64,000 nucleotides of DNA from Candidatus Hydrogenedentota bacterium (GCA_029556545.1 JAKQEQ010000111.1:1-64000), one strand, 5' to 3'. Shown: positions 33,769 through 42,770, counted from the stretch's first letter. Program-made: numbers and translations. The notes: generated by a model not told the origin, from the sequence alone.

Positions 33769-36555
33769 ATGGCGAGCGTTGTCGGTATCAGCTTGTTGGT
33801 CTTCGGGAATGTGGCGGGCGCGGCGAGTTCCGTGACCTTGGCGAACCTCACGTGCGAGTATCTGCGCGATCCGCACGGCATCGCCGCGGCGCAGCCGCGC
33901 CTGGCGTGGATACTGCAATCGGCGCAGCGCGGGCAGCGGCAGACGGCGTATCAGGTGCTGGTGGCATCGTCGCCGGAATTGCTGGCGCGGGACGAGGGCG
34001 ACCTCTGGGACTCAGGGAAAGTCGATTCCGACCAGTCGATTCACGTCGCGTATGCGGGCAAGGCGCTTGCGTCGCATCAGCGGTGCTGGTGGAAGGTGCG
34101 GGTCTGGGACAAGGACAGCGCCGCGACAGTATGGAGCGAGCCGGCCTGCTGGAGCATGGGCATCCTTGACGAAGCGGCGTGGCGCGCCCGGTGGATCGGC
34201 ATCGAGAAGGAAGACGAAGCGAAGGCGGAGCCCGAAAGCCGCCGGCTGCCTGCGCGGCAGTTGCGCAAGGCATTCGCCGTCGAGAAGCCCGTGTCGCGCG
34301 CCACGGCCTACCTCTCGGGTCTCGGGCTTTCGGAACTGTACCTGAATGGGGCGAAGGTGGGCGACCACGTGCTGTCGCCGGGCTGCACGGAATACAACAA
34401 GCGTGTGTTCTACGTCGCGTATGACGTGACGGACCGGCTCCGCGAGGGGGCGAACGCGGTGGGCGTGTGGTTGGGGAACGGGCTCTTCTGGGCGCCGCGG
34501 ACGAAGGTCCCCACGAACATGCGGACCTTCGGCTTCCCGAAGATGCTGTTCCATCTCCGCATCGAGTACGCCGACGGCGCGGTCGCGGAAGTCGTGAGCG
34601 ACGGATCGTGGCGCGTAACGACAGAGGGCCCCATCCGCGCAAACAACATCTATGACGGCGAGGAATACGACGCACGCAGGGAACTCGACGGCTGGAACCG
34701 GCCCGGCTTCGATGACGCCTCGTGGGAACAGGCGGCGGTCGTCGAGGCGCCGGGCGGCGCGCTTTCCGCCGAGGACATCCCGCCCAACCGCGTCATCGAG
34801 ACGATCAAGCCCGTCGCTATGACCAGTCCCGCCCCGGGCGTCCACGTCTACGACATGGGCCAGAACATGGTCGGCTGGAGCCGGCTGATCGTGAGCGGCC
34901 CGCGCGGGGCGGAAGTCCGACTGCGGCACGCCGAGACGGTGCATCCCGACGGATCGCTGTACATGGACAATATCCGTTCGGCCATGGTGACCAACGTTTA
35001 CACGCTGAAGGGCGCGGGCGTCGAGGTGTACGAGCCGCGCTTCACCTATCAGGGGTTTCGCTACGTGGAAGTGACGGGATTTCCCGGCACGCCGACGCTC
35101 GACGCCATCGAGGGGCGCGCGGTTCACGACGACTTGACCCGCGCGGGCGCGTTCACGTGCTCGAACGACCTGCTCAACCGCATCTACCGCAACATTTATT
35201 GGGGCACGCGCGGCAATTACCACAGCATGCCGACGGACTGTCCCCAGCGCGACGAGCGCCTCGGGTGGCTCGGGGACCGGTCCGAGGAATCGCGCGGCGA
35301 GAGCTATCTCTTCGACATCTCCGCGCTGTACGCCAAGTGGGTGCGCGACATGGCGGACGCGCAGAACGAGAAGGGCAGCGTGTCGGACGTGTGCCCCGCC
35401 TACTGGCCGCTTTATAACGACAACGTGACCTGGCCCAGCAGCTTTATCATCGTGCCGAACATGCTCTATGAGATGTACGGCGACACACGCACTATCGCTG
35501 AGCGGTACCCCGCGATGAAGCGGTGGATCGAATGGATGACGCATTACATCGACAAAGACGGGATCATGCCTCGGGACAACTACGGCGATTGGTGCGTGCC
35601 GCCCGAGGAACAGCACCTGATCCACTCGCAGGACCCGGCCCGCAAGACGCCGGGGGATTTCCTTGGCACGTCGTACTTCTATTGGGACCTCACGCTCATG
35701 GCGAAGTACGCGACGATGCTCGGCAAGTCGGAGGACGCCGCTGGGTTCACGGAGCGGGCGGAGGCGATGAAGGCCGCGTTCAACAAGAAGTTCTTCAACC
35801 CGGAGACGGCCCAATACGCGAACGGCGCGCAAACGACGTGCGTACTGCCGCTGGCGTTCGGGCTCGTACCGGAAGGCTTCGAGCAGCGGGTTTTCGACCG
35901 CCTTGTGGACAAGATCGAGAACGAGACGCACGGGCACATCGGCACGGGCCTCATCGGCGGGCAATGGCTGAACCGCGTCCTCTCCGATCATGGCCGCCCC
36001 GACCTTTCCTACACCATCGCGACGCAGACGGGCTACCCGAGTTGGGGATACATGATCAGCAAGGACGCCACGACCATCTGGGAACTCTGGAACGGCGACA
36101 CCGCCGACCCGGCGATGAACTCGCACAACCACGTGATGCTGATCGGCGACCTCAATATCTGGTTCCACGAGTACCTTGCGGGCATCCGGCTCGACCAGCC
36201 CGCGTTCAAGCATCTGGCCATGAAACCCGTGCCGGTCGGCGACCTGACACACGTCCGCGCGTCGCGTCTCACGCCGCACGGAGTGGTCTTCAGCGAATGG
36301 CGCATCGAGGGTGACGCGTTCACGTGGCGCGTGACCGTACCGCCGAATGCCTCCGCCACGGCGTATGTCCCCGCGAAGGACGCGGACGCGGTCACCGAAG
36401 GCGGCAAGTCCGCCGCCGAGGCCGAAGGCGTGCGGTTCCTGCGCGCGGAAGACGGCCGGGCGGTCTACGAGGTGCAGGCCGGGCATTACCTCTTCGCGTC
36501 GCCCGCGTTTTCGCGGCCCGGCGCGCAAGAGAGCGGCGCGCCGTTCAGCGGTTGA
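33769..36555 (+). CDS. Alpha-L-rhamnosidase, GH78
   Basis: A 928-residue secreted enzyme removing terminal alpha-L-rhamnose from glycans or plant glycosides. ATG 33769 is preceded by GGAGGGAG and starts a signal peptide (MASVVGISLLVFGNVAGA). In order: an N-terminal Ig-like domain (NLTCEYLRDPHGI), a carbohydrate-binding domain (ASRATAYLSGLGLSELYLNG-like), Bac_rhamnosid core with DCPQRDERLGWLGD carrying acidic catalytic residues, the six-hairpin barrel, and a C-terminal beta domain. Its 3' end overlaps the convergent PHP lipoprotein by 11 nt. Confidence 0.94.
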   Translation: MASVVGISLLVFGNVAGAASSVTLANLTCEYLRDPHGIAAAQPRLAWILQSAQRGQRQTAYQVLVASSPELLARDEGDLWDSGKVDSDQSIHVAYAGKALASHQRCWWKVRVWDKDSAATVWSEPACWSMGILDEAAWRARWIGIEKEDEAKAEPESRRLPARQLRKAFAVEKPVSRATAYLSGLGLSELYLNGAKVGDHVLSPGCTEYNKRVFYVAYDVTDRLREGANAVGVWLGNGLFWAPRTKVPTNMRTFGFPKMLFHLRIEYADGAVAEVVSDGSWRVTTEGPIRANNIYDGEEYDARRELDGWNRPGFDDASWEQAAVVEAPGGALSAEDIPPNRVIETIKPVAMTSPAPGVHVYDMGQNMVGWSRLIVSGPRGAEVRLRHAETVHPDGSLYMDNIRSAMVTNVYTLKGAGVEVYEPRFTYQGFRYVEVTGFPGTPTLDAIEGRAVHDDLTRAGAFTCSNDLLNRIYRNIYWGTRGNYHSMPTDCPQRDERLGWLGDRSEESRGESYLFDISALYAKWVRDMADAQNEKGSVSDVCPAYWPLYNDNVTWPSSFIIVPNMLYEMYGDTRTIAERYPAMKRWIEWMTHYIDKDGIMPRDNYGDWCVPPEEQHLIHSQDPARKTPGDFLGTSYFYWDLTLMAKYATMLGKSEDAAGFTERAEAMKAAFNKKFFNPETAQYANGAQTTCVLPLAFGLVPEGFEQRVFDRLVDKIENETHGHIGTGLIGGQWLNRVLSDHGRPDLSYTIATQTGYPSWGYMISKDATTIWELWNGDTADPAMNSHNHVMLIGDLNIWFHEYLAGIRLDQPAFKHLAMKPVPVGDLTHVRASRLTPHGVVFSEWRIEGDAFTWRVTVPPNASATAYVPAKDADAVTEGGKSAAEAEGVRFLRAEDGRAVYEVQAGHYLFASPAFSRPGAQESGAPFSG

Positions 36556-38320
36556 GTGGCACTGGCTTCAGCGGCGGTTGCTCGACGGGCACCCGCCACT
36601 CCTGGCCTTTGGGCACGGGATCATAGCGGTCCGCCGGAATCCAGTTCTTCTCGTCCAGATACAAGTTCGGGTCCTGCCAGAACAGGCCCTCGATAATGTC
36701 CTGCGCATAGATCGGACTGCTCATGGCCAGCACTTCGAGCGGTCCAAAGCCGGTCTTTGCGTCCGCGGGCGCCGTGACGCGCACCCGATAGTTGCAGTTT
36801 GCCTTGGGCCGCTGCGGAAAACGGAAGAAGAAGTTGTCGCCCTCGATTACCTTGCTGATGATCGTGCGACCGCTTTGCAGCACCTGCATCTTCTTGCCGG
36901 CGGCGCCGACAATGTTCACCTCGAACAGGGTTTCGAGCCCCAGCGGAATCGTACCGCCGATACCGACGTCCACCTTGCCGTCGGCCATGACATCCGCGTT
37001 GAAGACGATTCGGGGGCCGTCCGGCCCGGAAGAGACGAACGTGCGCCCGAGGCGCAGGCCCTCGAGGATGCCTTCGAGCGATTTCTCGCGGGCATACACA
37101 TAGGTGATCGGGCGGCCCATGGGCACTTTCGGACTCGCCGTGCCGCTGCCGGCGATGGCGCACGCCTTCAGCCCGCGAACGAGTTCATAGTCCCAGAACT
37201 GCGCCGCCTGCGCGTTGGCCGAATGCGAAGTGATTGCGGCGGCCGCGGCGACCGAATAGATTAGCTTGCCTCCTTCGTCGCGAATCTTCAGCGCCTCGCG
37301 CAAATTGTCCAACGACATCGGCGGGACCTCGCGCCATGCGCGGGACCAGACCTGGACCGCGTTGACGAAGCTGAGGTTCCATTGCCACGGGGAGGTCGGG
37401 AAACAGGGCCGGGCCACCGCGAAGATACCGCCCTGCGCCTGTACGCGCAGGCAGTCCGCCTGGGCCGCCTCGATGGCGCCGGGAGGGTCGGGAAGCGTCC
37501 GGGGGCCGTAAATCAACGCTATTCCAGTATCTTCATTGCCCCACTCGAGGGCCGGGATCAACACGATCCTTTCCGACGTGAAGGCGGGGTCGAGGGCCGC
37601 CTGCACCGTTCCCCGGTCCGTGACGGCCAGGAAGTCAAGTCCGGAAGCCTCCGCGCGCCGGACCAATTCCGCTACGCTTTCCCCCCCGTGACTGTAAGAA
37701 GAATAGGCCTGCAATTCGCCCCGGTACCAACCTGCCTGTGACGACAGGGCCTTGTTGACCCTTGGTATCATGGGCCGCCCGGGAACGCTGCCGGGATTCG
37801 TCGGGTCGGTGCCGCACTCTTCTTCGACCCGGTCCAGCGCGAGGTCCCCGTCGAAATCGAACGAGCGCAAGGGCCGCGTGCCGGTCGCGCCCTCGAGAAC
37901 ACGCACCTGCAAGAACGCCGCCGCACCGTCCGACGGAATAACGATATCGCGGACGGAAACCAGTATCGGCACGGTTCCATCCATGACGTGCACATATGCC
38001 CGGTAATTTCCCGCGGGCGGCGTTACGGGCCTTTTCCCTTCGGGCGCGCGCAACACGGTGGGGCCAAACCCGTCGAGATTCACGAGGTCCACCCGCGTAT
38101 CGAGCGGCTTCTCGAGCACGTCGGCGACATCAATCGTTAATCTGCCCGCCAGCCGCGTGTCCTTTGGGGGCGCCGGCGTCGAAGCGGCGGTCTTTTCAGG
38201 CGTTTCCACGGCCGCCGCGCGCGTCTGGTCCGGTGTCATGGTTGGCGCTACGGTGCCGGCGCAGCCGCCGGCCACCAGGAGAACCGAAAGGACTGGGGCG
38301 AGGTATTTCAAGCGCTGCAT
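36545..38320 (-). CDS. Lipoprotein with degenerate PHP domain (CehA/McbA-like)
   Basis: A 591-residue lipoprotein (Cys20 of VAGGC). After a carboxypeptidase-like beta domain comes a calcium-loop segment of thrombospondin-3 type (FDFDGDLALDRVEEE, GTDPTNPGS), then a PHP-like domain at ~198-430. The pattern follows CehA-type PHP proteins (SYSHGGESVAELVRRAEASG, GRTFVSSGPDGP), but metal ligands are missing: the HxH block reads ELQAYS and TDHN reads TDRG. It is probably a non-catalytic binding protein. The C-terminal ~150 residues are beta-rich. Confidence 0.72.
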   Translation of the reverse strand: MQRLKYLAPVLSVLLVAGGCAGTVAPTMTPDQTRAAAVETPEKTAASTPAPPKDTRLAGRLTIDVADVLEKPLDTRVDLVNLDGFGPTVLRAPEGKRPVTPPAGNYRAYVHVMDGTVPILVSVRDIVIPSDGAAAFLQVRVLEGATGTRPLRSFDFDGDLALDRVEEECGTDPTNPGSVPGRPMIPRVNKALSSQAGWYRGELQAYSSYSHGGESVAELVRRAEASGLDFLAVTDRGTVQAALDPAFTSERIVLIPALEWGNEDTGIALIYGPRTLPDPPGAIEAAQADCLRVQAQGGIFAVARPCFPTSPWQWNLSFVNAVQVWSRAWREVPPMSLDNLREALKIRDEGGKLIYSVAAAAAITSHSANAQAAQFWDYELVRGLKACAIAGSGTASPKVPMGRPITYVYAREKSLEGILEGLRLGRTFVSSGPDGPRIVFNADVMADGKVDVGIGGTIPLGLETLFEVNIVGAAGKKMQVLQSGRTIISKVIEGDNFFFRFPQRPKANCNYRVRVTAPADAKTGFGPLEVLAMSSPIYAQDIIEGLFWQDPNLYLDEKNWIPADRYDPVPKGQEWRVPVEQPPLKPVPLNR

Positions 38321-38419
38321 TCCTATCTCACTTCACCCGACTGTACTGAAAACATACATCTTCCGTTCTGTGATTCTGGAGGTGGCCACAAGGCGGATAC
38401 TATAAATGTCCCTGTCGGT

Positions 38420-38448
38420 TTGACTTCCTTTTCTTAAACCGATAGACT
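38420..38448 (+). promoter_or_regulatory. Promoter of the YtrA-type regulator gene
   Basis: TTGACT (38420-38425), 17-nt spacer, TAGACT (38443-38448), giving a leader of about 108 nt. The -10 region GATAGACTAAGGGCTAC resembles GTAGACTAAAGGTGTA at the recombinase promoter. The rest of 38321-38562 shows only the ribosome site AGGAGGAAGG (38548-38557). Confidence 0.65.
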
Positions 38449-38562
38449 AAGGGCTACAAGCGCGCGTGCCTGACTGCGGAGAGTATAGCAGAAGTTTCCA
38501 CGGGCAAGACATGCAAGGGAAAGAGGGCGGCGAGAAACGCCAAAACAGGAGGAAGGACTGTC

Positions 38563-39045
38563 ATGAACGTAAAGGGGTTGCGCAAAGACACGCGGGACGT
38601 ACTGAGCATGCTGTCGAGCATCGATATCAACAGCAGCGTGGCCGTGTACGTGCAGATCGAGAATCACGTGCAGTTCGCCATCGCCTCGGGGCGGCTAAAG
38701 CCCACCGATCAGTTGCCGAGCGTACGGGAGTTGTCCGAGCAACTCAACGTGAATCCCAACACGGTCGCCAAGGCCTATCGGGACCTCGAGGTAATGGGGC
38801 TGCTGTATACGCGCCGCGGCATGGGCGTCTTCATCAACAAGGGAATCGAGCAGCGGTGCCGCGAAGACGTCCGCAAACGGATTATCGGCCGGATCTACGA
38901 GGTCATATCCGAAGCGAAAGCCGCCGGACTGACGTCGAGCGAGATCAACGAGATCGTGTCGAAGAGCCAGACGGTCGCCGGCACGCCTTACGGCCCGACG
39001 CCGGCCAGCGTGCTCCAGCTCTCGCGCTCGAAGAAGAAAAAGTAG
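38563..39045 (+). CDS. GntR-family regulator, YtrA subfamily
   Basis: A 160-residue transcription factor. The winged helix-turn-helix is clear: VAVYVQIENHVQFAIASGRL, QLPSVRELSEQLNVNPNTVAKAYRDLE and GLLYTRRGMGVFI. The short helical C-terminal dimerisation region without effector domain defines the YtrA group, which usually represses a neighbouring ABC transporter. None is nearby; the next gene is a recombinase-domain gene with a similar promoter. A Lys-rich tail ends the protein. Confidence 0.92.
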   Translation: MNVKGLRKDTRDVLSMLSSIDINSSVAVYVQIENHVQFAIASGRLKPTDQLPSVRELSEQLNVNPNTVAKAYRDLEVMGLLYTRRGMGVFINKGIEQRCREDVRKRIIGRIYEVISEAKAAGLTSSEINEIVSKSQTVAGTPYGPTPASVLQLSRSKKKK

Positions 39046-39098
39046 CCGGTTCTCGCGCGGACGGACGGGGCGCCGGATCTCCGCACGTCGTTATGCGT

Positions 39099-39125
39099 GG
39101 GGCCGCACGCGGGGTGTGCGGCCCC
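39099..39125 (+). terminator. 10-bp hairpin after the regulator gene
   Basis: A perfect 10-bp GC stem (GGGGCCGCAC/GTGCGGCCCC, 7-nt loop) lies 53 nt downstream of the regulator stop, without a U-tract. Confidence 0.55.
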
Positions 39126-39342
39126 GGGAAATGAGGCCGATCTGCGGCACGACCCGTCCGAAGAAGCACGCGCGCCCATTAGAAGACTCGTGCCGCGGAC
39201 CAAACGGGGGGAGTGTTTCTACTTGCGGACTATGCGTCCCGCTCTGTTGGTGCCTCGCGGTGGACGGCCCCAGGCACCGCGGCAATGTCTATTGACGCGG
39301 CAAAGAACGCGTCTCAAGGGGGCAAAACTGCCAGGTTAACTC
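39126..39342. other. Intergenic stretch without a gene
   Basis: Between the hairpin and the recombinase promoter I see no coding frame. The only structure is GGTGCCT/AGGCACC (39249-39255 with 39272-39278). The whole gap from 39046 to 39549 is 504 nt. Confidence 0.6.
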
Positions 39343-39371
39343 TTGACATATTCTCGTCTATCGCGTAGACT
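39343..39371 (+). promoter_or_regulatory. Promoter of the recombinase-domain gene
   Basis: Consensus TTGACA (39343-39348), 17-nt spacer, TAGACT (39366-39371). A leader of ~170 nt precedes the coding start. The -10 and downstream bases resemble the regulator promoter at 38443. Confidence 0.75.
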
Positions 39372-39549
39372 AAAGGTGTAAACTCTGAAACCTTGGGCCA
39401 AGAAGTAAACTGTTTGCCGGCACGGACGTCGTGGCGGGCGTGCCCGTGCGGATAGTCCTGTTTCAGTGGTTGGCGCGAGTACGTCGTGCGCGCCGGGTGG
39501 AGTAGCGTCACGGTGTTGGGGATGCGGGCACGACAGGTACGGAGCGTGT

Positions 39550-40062
39550 GTGTTGGCGCGCAAACGAGACGAGATGGCTACCGGAGTCGAGACAAGAAAC
39601 GCGACCCGAGCCCCTGCGACAACGACGGACGGCGGCGTCCGGGTCGGTCATGGGGTCAAGGTGAAGCGAGGCCAGCTCACGGCGGTCCAGCAGGGCCGCT
39701 ATGGGACGGGTCCCGCCCCGTACGGGTATCGGCGCGGGAACATCGGCGAGAAACCCTTGCTCGTGGATGACCGCGAGGCGGAAGTGGTGCGCATGATCTT
39801 CCGCGAGTACCTGAACACGCGCAGTACAGGCAAAGTCGTCGATTACCTGCACGCGAAGAATGTCATGACCCGCAAGGGGAACAAGTGGTCCCGGCAGGCC
39901 ATCGCGATCATTCTGTCGAACCGGACGTATCGGGGCCGGGTAAGCTACGGCGACGTGGAAACCGAGGGGCTGCACGACCCGATTATCGAGCCCGCGCTCT
40001 TCTACAAGGCAAACGCCCTGAAAGAGCGAAAGCGGCGAAAGCGAAAATCCGCCCAAGCGTGA
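39550..40062 (+). CDS. Recombinase-domain protein lacking the serine-recombinase catalytic domain
   Basis: A 170-residue protein matching only the central Recombinase domain of large serine recombinases: GTGPAPYGYRRG, VDDREAEVVRMIFREYL, STGKVVDYLHAKNV, WSRQAIAIILSNRTYRGRVSYG. The N-terminal resolvase domain with the nucleophilic Ser and the C-terminal zinc/coiled-coil part are absent; the end is a Lys/Arg-rich tail. GTG 39550 has GGAG 5 nt upstream; ATG 39574 is an alternative. It cannot cut DNA by itself, so a DNA-binding role is likely (inference). A strong promoter argues against a dead fragment. Confidence 0.8.
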   Translation: MLARKRDEMATGVETRNATRAPATTTDGGVRVGHGVKVKRGQLTAVQQGRYGTGPAPYGYRRGNIGEKPLLVDDREAEVVRMIFREYLNTRSTGKVVDYLHAKNVMTRKGNKWSRQAIAIILSNRTYRGRVSYGDVETEGLHDPIIEPALFYKANALKERKRRKRKSAQA

Positions 40063-40273
40063 CACGCGCAGCGGCGACTTGCCAATCGCCGGCCAACCTT
40101 CTGTACTCCCCTTTGCTCGACTGCCGCGCCGTGTTCCGGGTATCCGCGCACCAACACCCATCGCGGAAACGGCACATCAAGCCACACCTTGGCATCGCCG
40201 GCGTCGGTCTGGCATGATCTCCCGCGCGCGGGTATTGTCCTTGCGCGAACTGCGGGAAGAAACGAGGTGAATT

Positions 40274-40822
40274 ATGCTTGATCGTGAACAAGCCGTCCTG
40301 GTAGTCGTCGATGTCCAGGATGTTCTGATGCCGAAAGACGCCCCGGAAGTTGTCAAGGCGTTCCTCGGCAATACCGGAAAACTCATTGAGACCGCCAAGT
40401 GCCTTGAACTGCCCGTGATCGTGACGGAGCAGAATCCGGAGCGACTGGGCGGTACGAATCAAGAGATCGCCGGGGTCCTGGGCGACGTCCCCCGCATCAG
40501 CAAGCTGGAATTCAATTGCGCGGCCAACGACGCCTTTCGCGAGGCGCTGCGCGCCACGGGCCGCCGCCAGGCGCTCGTCCTTGGTATGGAGACGCATATC
40601 TGCGTGATGCAAACCGCCCTCGGTCTCAAGGAGCGGGGCTACGAACCCTACGTGGCCGTCGACGCGACCGTCTCGATGCACGAAGCCGAGCACAAGCTCG
40701 GCATACGACGCATCGAACAGGAAGGCGTCCGTCTAGTCACGACGCAGATGGCCATATTCGAGCTGTTGCGCATGGCGGGCACGCCGGAGTTCAAGCGCAT
40801 GTTGCCGCTCCTGAAGACTTGA
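40274..40822 (+). CDS. Isochorismatase-family hydrolase
   Basis: A 182-residue cysteine hydrolase of the isochorismatase/nicotinamidase superfamily. The triad is Asp13 (VVDVQD), Lys77 (RISKLEFN) and Cys110 (METHICVMQTA), with the cis-peptide before Cys. It resembles ISOC1-like members whose substrate is unknown. Start ATG 40274 follows GAGGTGA. The gap after the recombinase gene (40063-40273) holds nothing recognisable. Confidence 0.9.
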   Translation: MLDREQAVLVVVDVQDVLMPKDAPEVVKAFLGNTGKLIETAKCLELPVIVTEQNPERLGGTNQEIAGVLGDVPRISKLEFNCAANDAFREALRATGRRQALVLGMETHICVMQTALGLKERGYEPYVAVDATVSMHEAEHKLGIRRIEQEGVRLVTTQMAIFELLRMAGTPEFKRMLPLLKT

Positions 40823-40995
40823 CCCACGCCATGCCGACGGATCCCGGCGCGTTGGCGGGGACAGCGCGGCGTTACTGCGCTTGACCCGATCAGCATGCCG
40901 GAAGCAGGAAGCACGTCGCGGTTGGCTCGTGGTATTATTGGACCCCCAATAACCGCGTTAAGCCGAAATCAGGTTGAGATCATCGGGAGGGCATT

Positions 40996-41814
40996 ATGGC
41001 GGCGTTGCGATTTCTTACGCTGAGTATCCTGCCAGTGGCGCTGCTTCAGGCGTGCGGCAACAAACCCGTGACGCCGCCGCCGCCCGCGCCGCCCGTCGAG
41101 GACGTAGTGGTCGCGCCTCGGGAAATGGACATCGGCGATGCCGAATCGGCAATCGCGATCGAAGGGCGGCTTGCGCCGGGTTCCGCGCCCAACGTCACGG
41201 TGGACAATCTCGAAGGCCGTAACAAGGTGGTGGTGATGAGCACCATCACTGTTCGGCCCCCGGCGCCGGCGGAATTGTGGATCGAGTACACGGTATCCTC
41301 GACCATCGGGTTTCCGTCCCGGCCTGTCGCGCTGCGCTGCACCGCGATGCGGGCCATCGGCGAAGAGGAGACACCGCTGGCGCGATTCGGCACGGTCTTG
41401 GGCAAAGACGCGCATCTGCCGGAAACCATGGCGCAACCGGGTGGTCCGCCGCGATCGTTTCGCGTGAACGCGCTCGAAGGGCTCGACGAGCCGCCGGAAT
41501 CGATGTTGCTGCACACGACCGGCGAGTTGTTGTTGCTGCCGCCGGGCACCGATGTCGACGCCGTCGACGCGGAGACGGCCGCGGCCCTTCCGAACGACAC
41601 CAGCAGCGCCATCCAAACCAATCCCGTCCGAGTCGTCTTTGAAGGCGCGGCGGAGAACACCCTCACCCTACCCCTCTCCCAAGGGGAGAGGGAATGGGGT
41701 TGGAGACCACGCGTAGCGCGTGGTCGAGCCGGTGGCTCGGTCGGGAGACCGGCCACAACGAAGCCCCTCACCCTGCCCCTCACCCAAGGGGAGAGGGACG
41801 AGTTGTCCTCATGA
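40996..41814 (+). CDS. Lipoprotein of unknown function with repeat-derived C-terminus
   Basis: A 272-residue lipoprotein (lipobox LLQAC) behind GGAGG. The original protein seems to end near residue 220 (NPVRVVFEGAAEN). Residues ~222-272 are encoded by an inserted repeat mosaic (41660-41797), giving the near-repeated peptides LTLPLSQGERE and LTLPLTQGERD. The stop TGA overlaps the LmbE start as ATGA. No domain recognised; a beta-rich periplasmic fold is likely. Confidence 0.65.
   Translation: MAALRFLTLSILPVALLQACGNKPVTPPPPAPPVEDVVVAPREMDIGDAESAIAIEGRLAPGSAPNVTVDNLEGRNKVVVMSTITVRPPAPAELWIEYTVSSTIGFPSRPVALRCTAMRAIGEEETPLARFGTVLGKDAHLPETMAQPGGPPRSFRVNALEGLDEPPESMLLHTTGELLLLPPGTDVDAVDAETAAALPNDTSSAIQTNPVRVVFEGAAENTLTLPLSQGEREWGWRPRVARGRAGGSVGRPATTKPLTLPLTQGERDELSS
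41660..41797 (+). repeat. Mosaic of two CCCTCACCC repeats and three palindromes
   Basis: Two similar CCCTCACCCTRCCCCTC repeats (41660-41692, 41764-41797) flank three hairpins: ACCACGCG/CGCGTGGT (41706-41724), CGAGCC/GGCTCG (41725-41739) and CGGTC/GACCG (41738-41751). The insertion lies inside the lipoprotein gene, and its GGGGAGAGGGA serves as ribosome site for the next gene. Confidence 0.8.
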
Positions 41815-42617
41815 ACGTCGTGATTATTGGCGCGCACCCGGACGACGCGGAGTTCTTCGCGGGCGGCACCGCGGTAAAATGGGCGCGGCTGGGGCATCGC
41901 GTACTGTTCGTATCGGCGACGAACGGCGACGTGGGGCACCATTTGACCGCGGGCGGCCCCCTGGCGCAACGGCGTGCCGTCGAGGCGCGGCGGAGTGCGG
42001 AGATCGCCGGCGTCAGCGAAATCGTGCTCGATTATCACGACGGCGAGTTCATGCCCACGCTTGAGGCGCGCAAGCGCATCGTCCGACTCATTCGCGAATT
42101 CGAGGCGGACCTCGTGATGACGCACCGCCCTTGGGACTACCACCCGGACCACCGTTACACGGCGATGGTCGTGCAGGATGCGGCGTTCATGGTCACCGTC
42201 CCCCACTTCTGCCCCGACGCGCCCGCGCTCCGTCACAATCCGGTCTTTTTCCACCTTATGGACTCGTTCGAGAAGCCGGCGCCGTTCCGGCCCGACGTGG
42301 CAGTGGACGTGGACGACGTCATGGAGGTCAAGTGGGCCATGCTCGATGCCATGGCGTCGCAGGTGTATGAATGGCTGCCGTGGCTTGAAGGCAAGGCCAA
42401 TGAGGTTCCCGAAGACGCGGAGGGACGCCGTGCCTTTCTGCGCGCCACGTGGGACCCTTTTTTCACGGCGCCGGCGGAACGGGCTCGGGACGCCCTGACG
42501 ACGTGGTACGGAGCGGATCGAGCCGCCGCAGTGCGTTACGCGGAGTTGTTCGAGGTTTGCGAATACGGGCGTCAACCGACGCGCGACGAGTTGCGGGAGT
42601 TGTTCCCGTGGTCATGA
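41811..42617 (+). CDS. LmbE/PIG-L family deacetylase
   Basis: A 268-residue zinc-dependent N-deacetylase of the LmbE/PIG-L family. Zinc motif AHPDDAEF near the N-terminus and HPDHR around residue 110 are intact, with the acidic base in the first motif. Members act on GlcNAc-type amides (GlcNAc-PI, mycothiol precursors, antibiotics); the substrate here is unknown. The start overlaps the lipoprotein stop, and the ribosome site GAGAGGGA comes from the repeat. Confidence 0.92.
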   Translation: MNVVIIGAHPDDAEFFAGGTAVKWARLGHRVLFVSATNGDVGHHLTAGGPLAQRRAVEARRSAEIAGVSEIVLDYHDGEFMPTLEARKRIVRLIREFEADLVMTHRPWDYHPDHRYTAMVVQDAAFMVTVPHFCPDAPALRHNPVFFHLMDSFEKPAPFRPDVAVDVDDVMEVKWAMLDAMASQVYEWLPWLEGKANEVPEDAEGRRAFLRATWDPFFTAPAERARDALTTWYGADRAAAVRYAELFEVCEYGRQPTRDELRELFPWS

Positions 42618-42695
42618 AACTCGCGGACTCTGCCGCAGGGAATGAGAATACACGCTGAAACGACGGTACAAGCGGCGCTGACGGACCCGTTCGGT

Positions 42696-42737
42696 CGAGT
42701 ACGAGTACGAGTAGGAGTAGGAGTACGAGCACGAAAC
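42696..42737 (+). repeat. Seven-unit CGAGTA hexamer array
   Basis: CGAGTA x3, GGAGTA x2, CGAGCA, CGAAAC, 33 nt before the SIMPL gene. Same family as 179-250 and 29054-29089. Confidence 0.85.
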
Positions 42738-42770
42738 GGAAGGATGCAAGGGGGGCAAGGAGATCAGGAT

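Noticed and set aside
39466-39549. Upstream extension of the recombinase-domain gene
   Set aside because: Extra residues are Cys/Gly-rich and unlike a resolvase domain; GGAG with GTG 39550 fits better.
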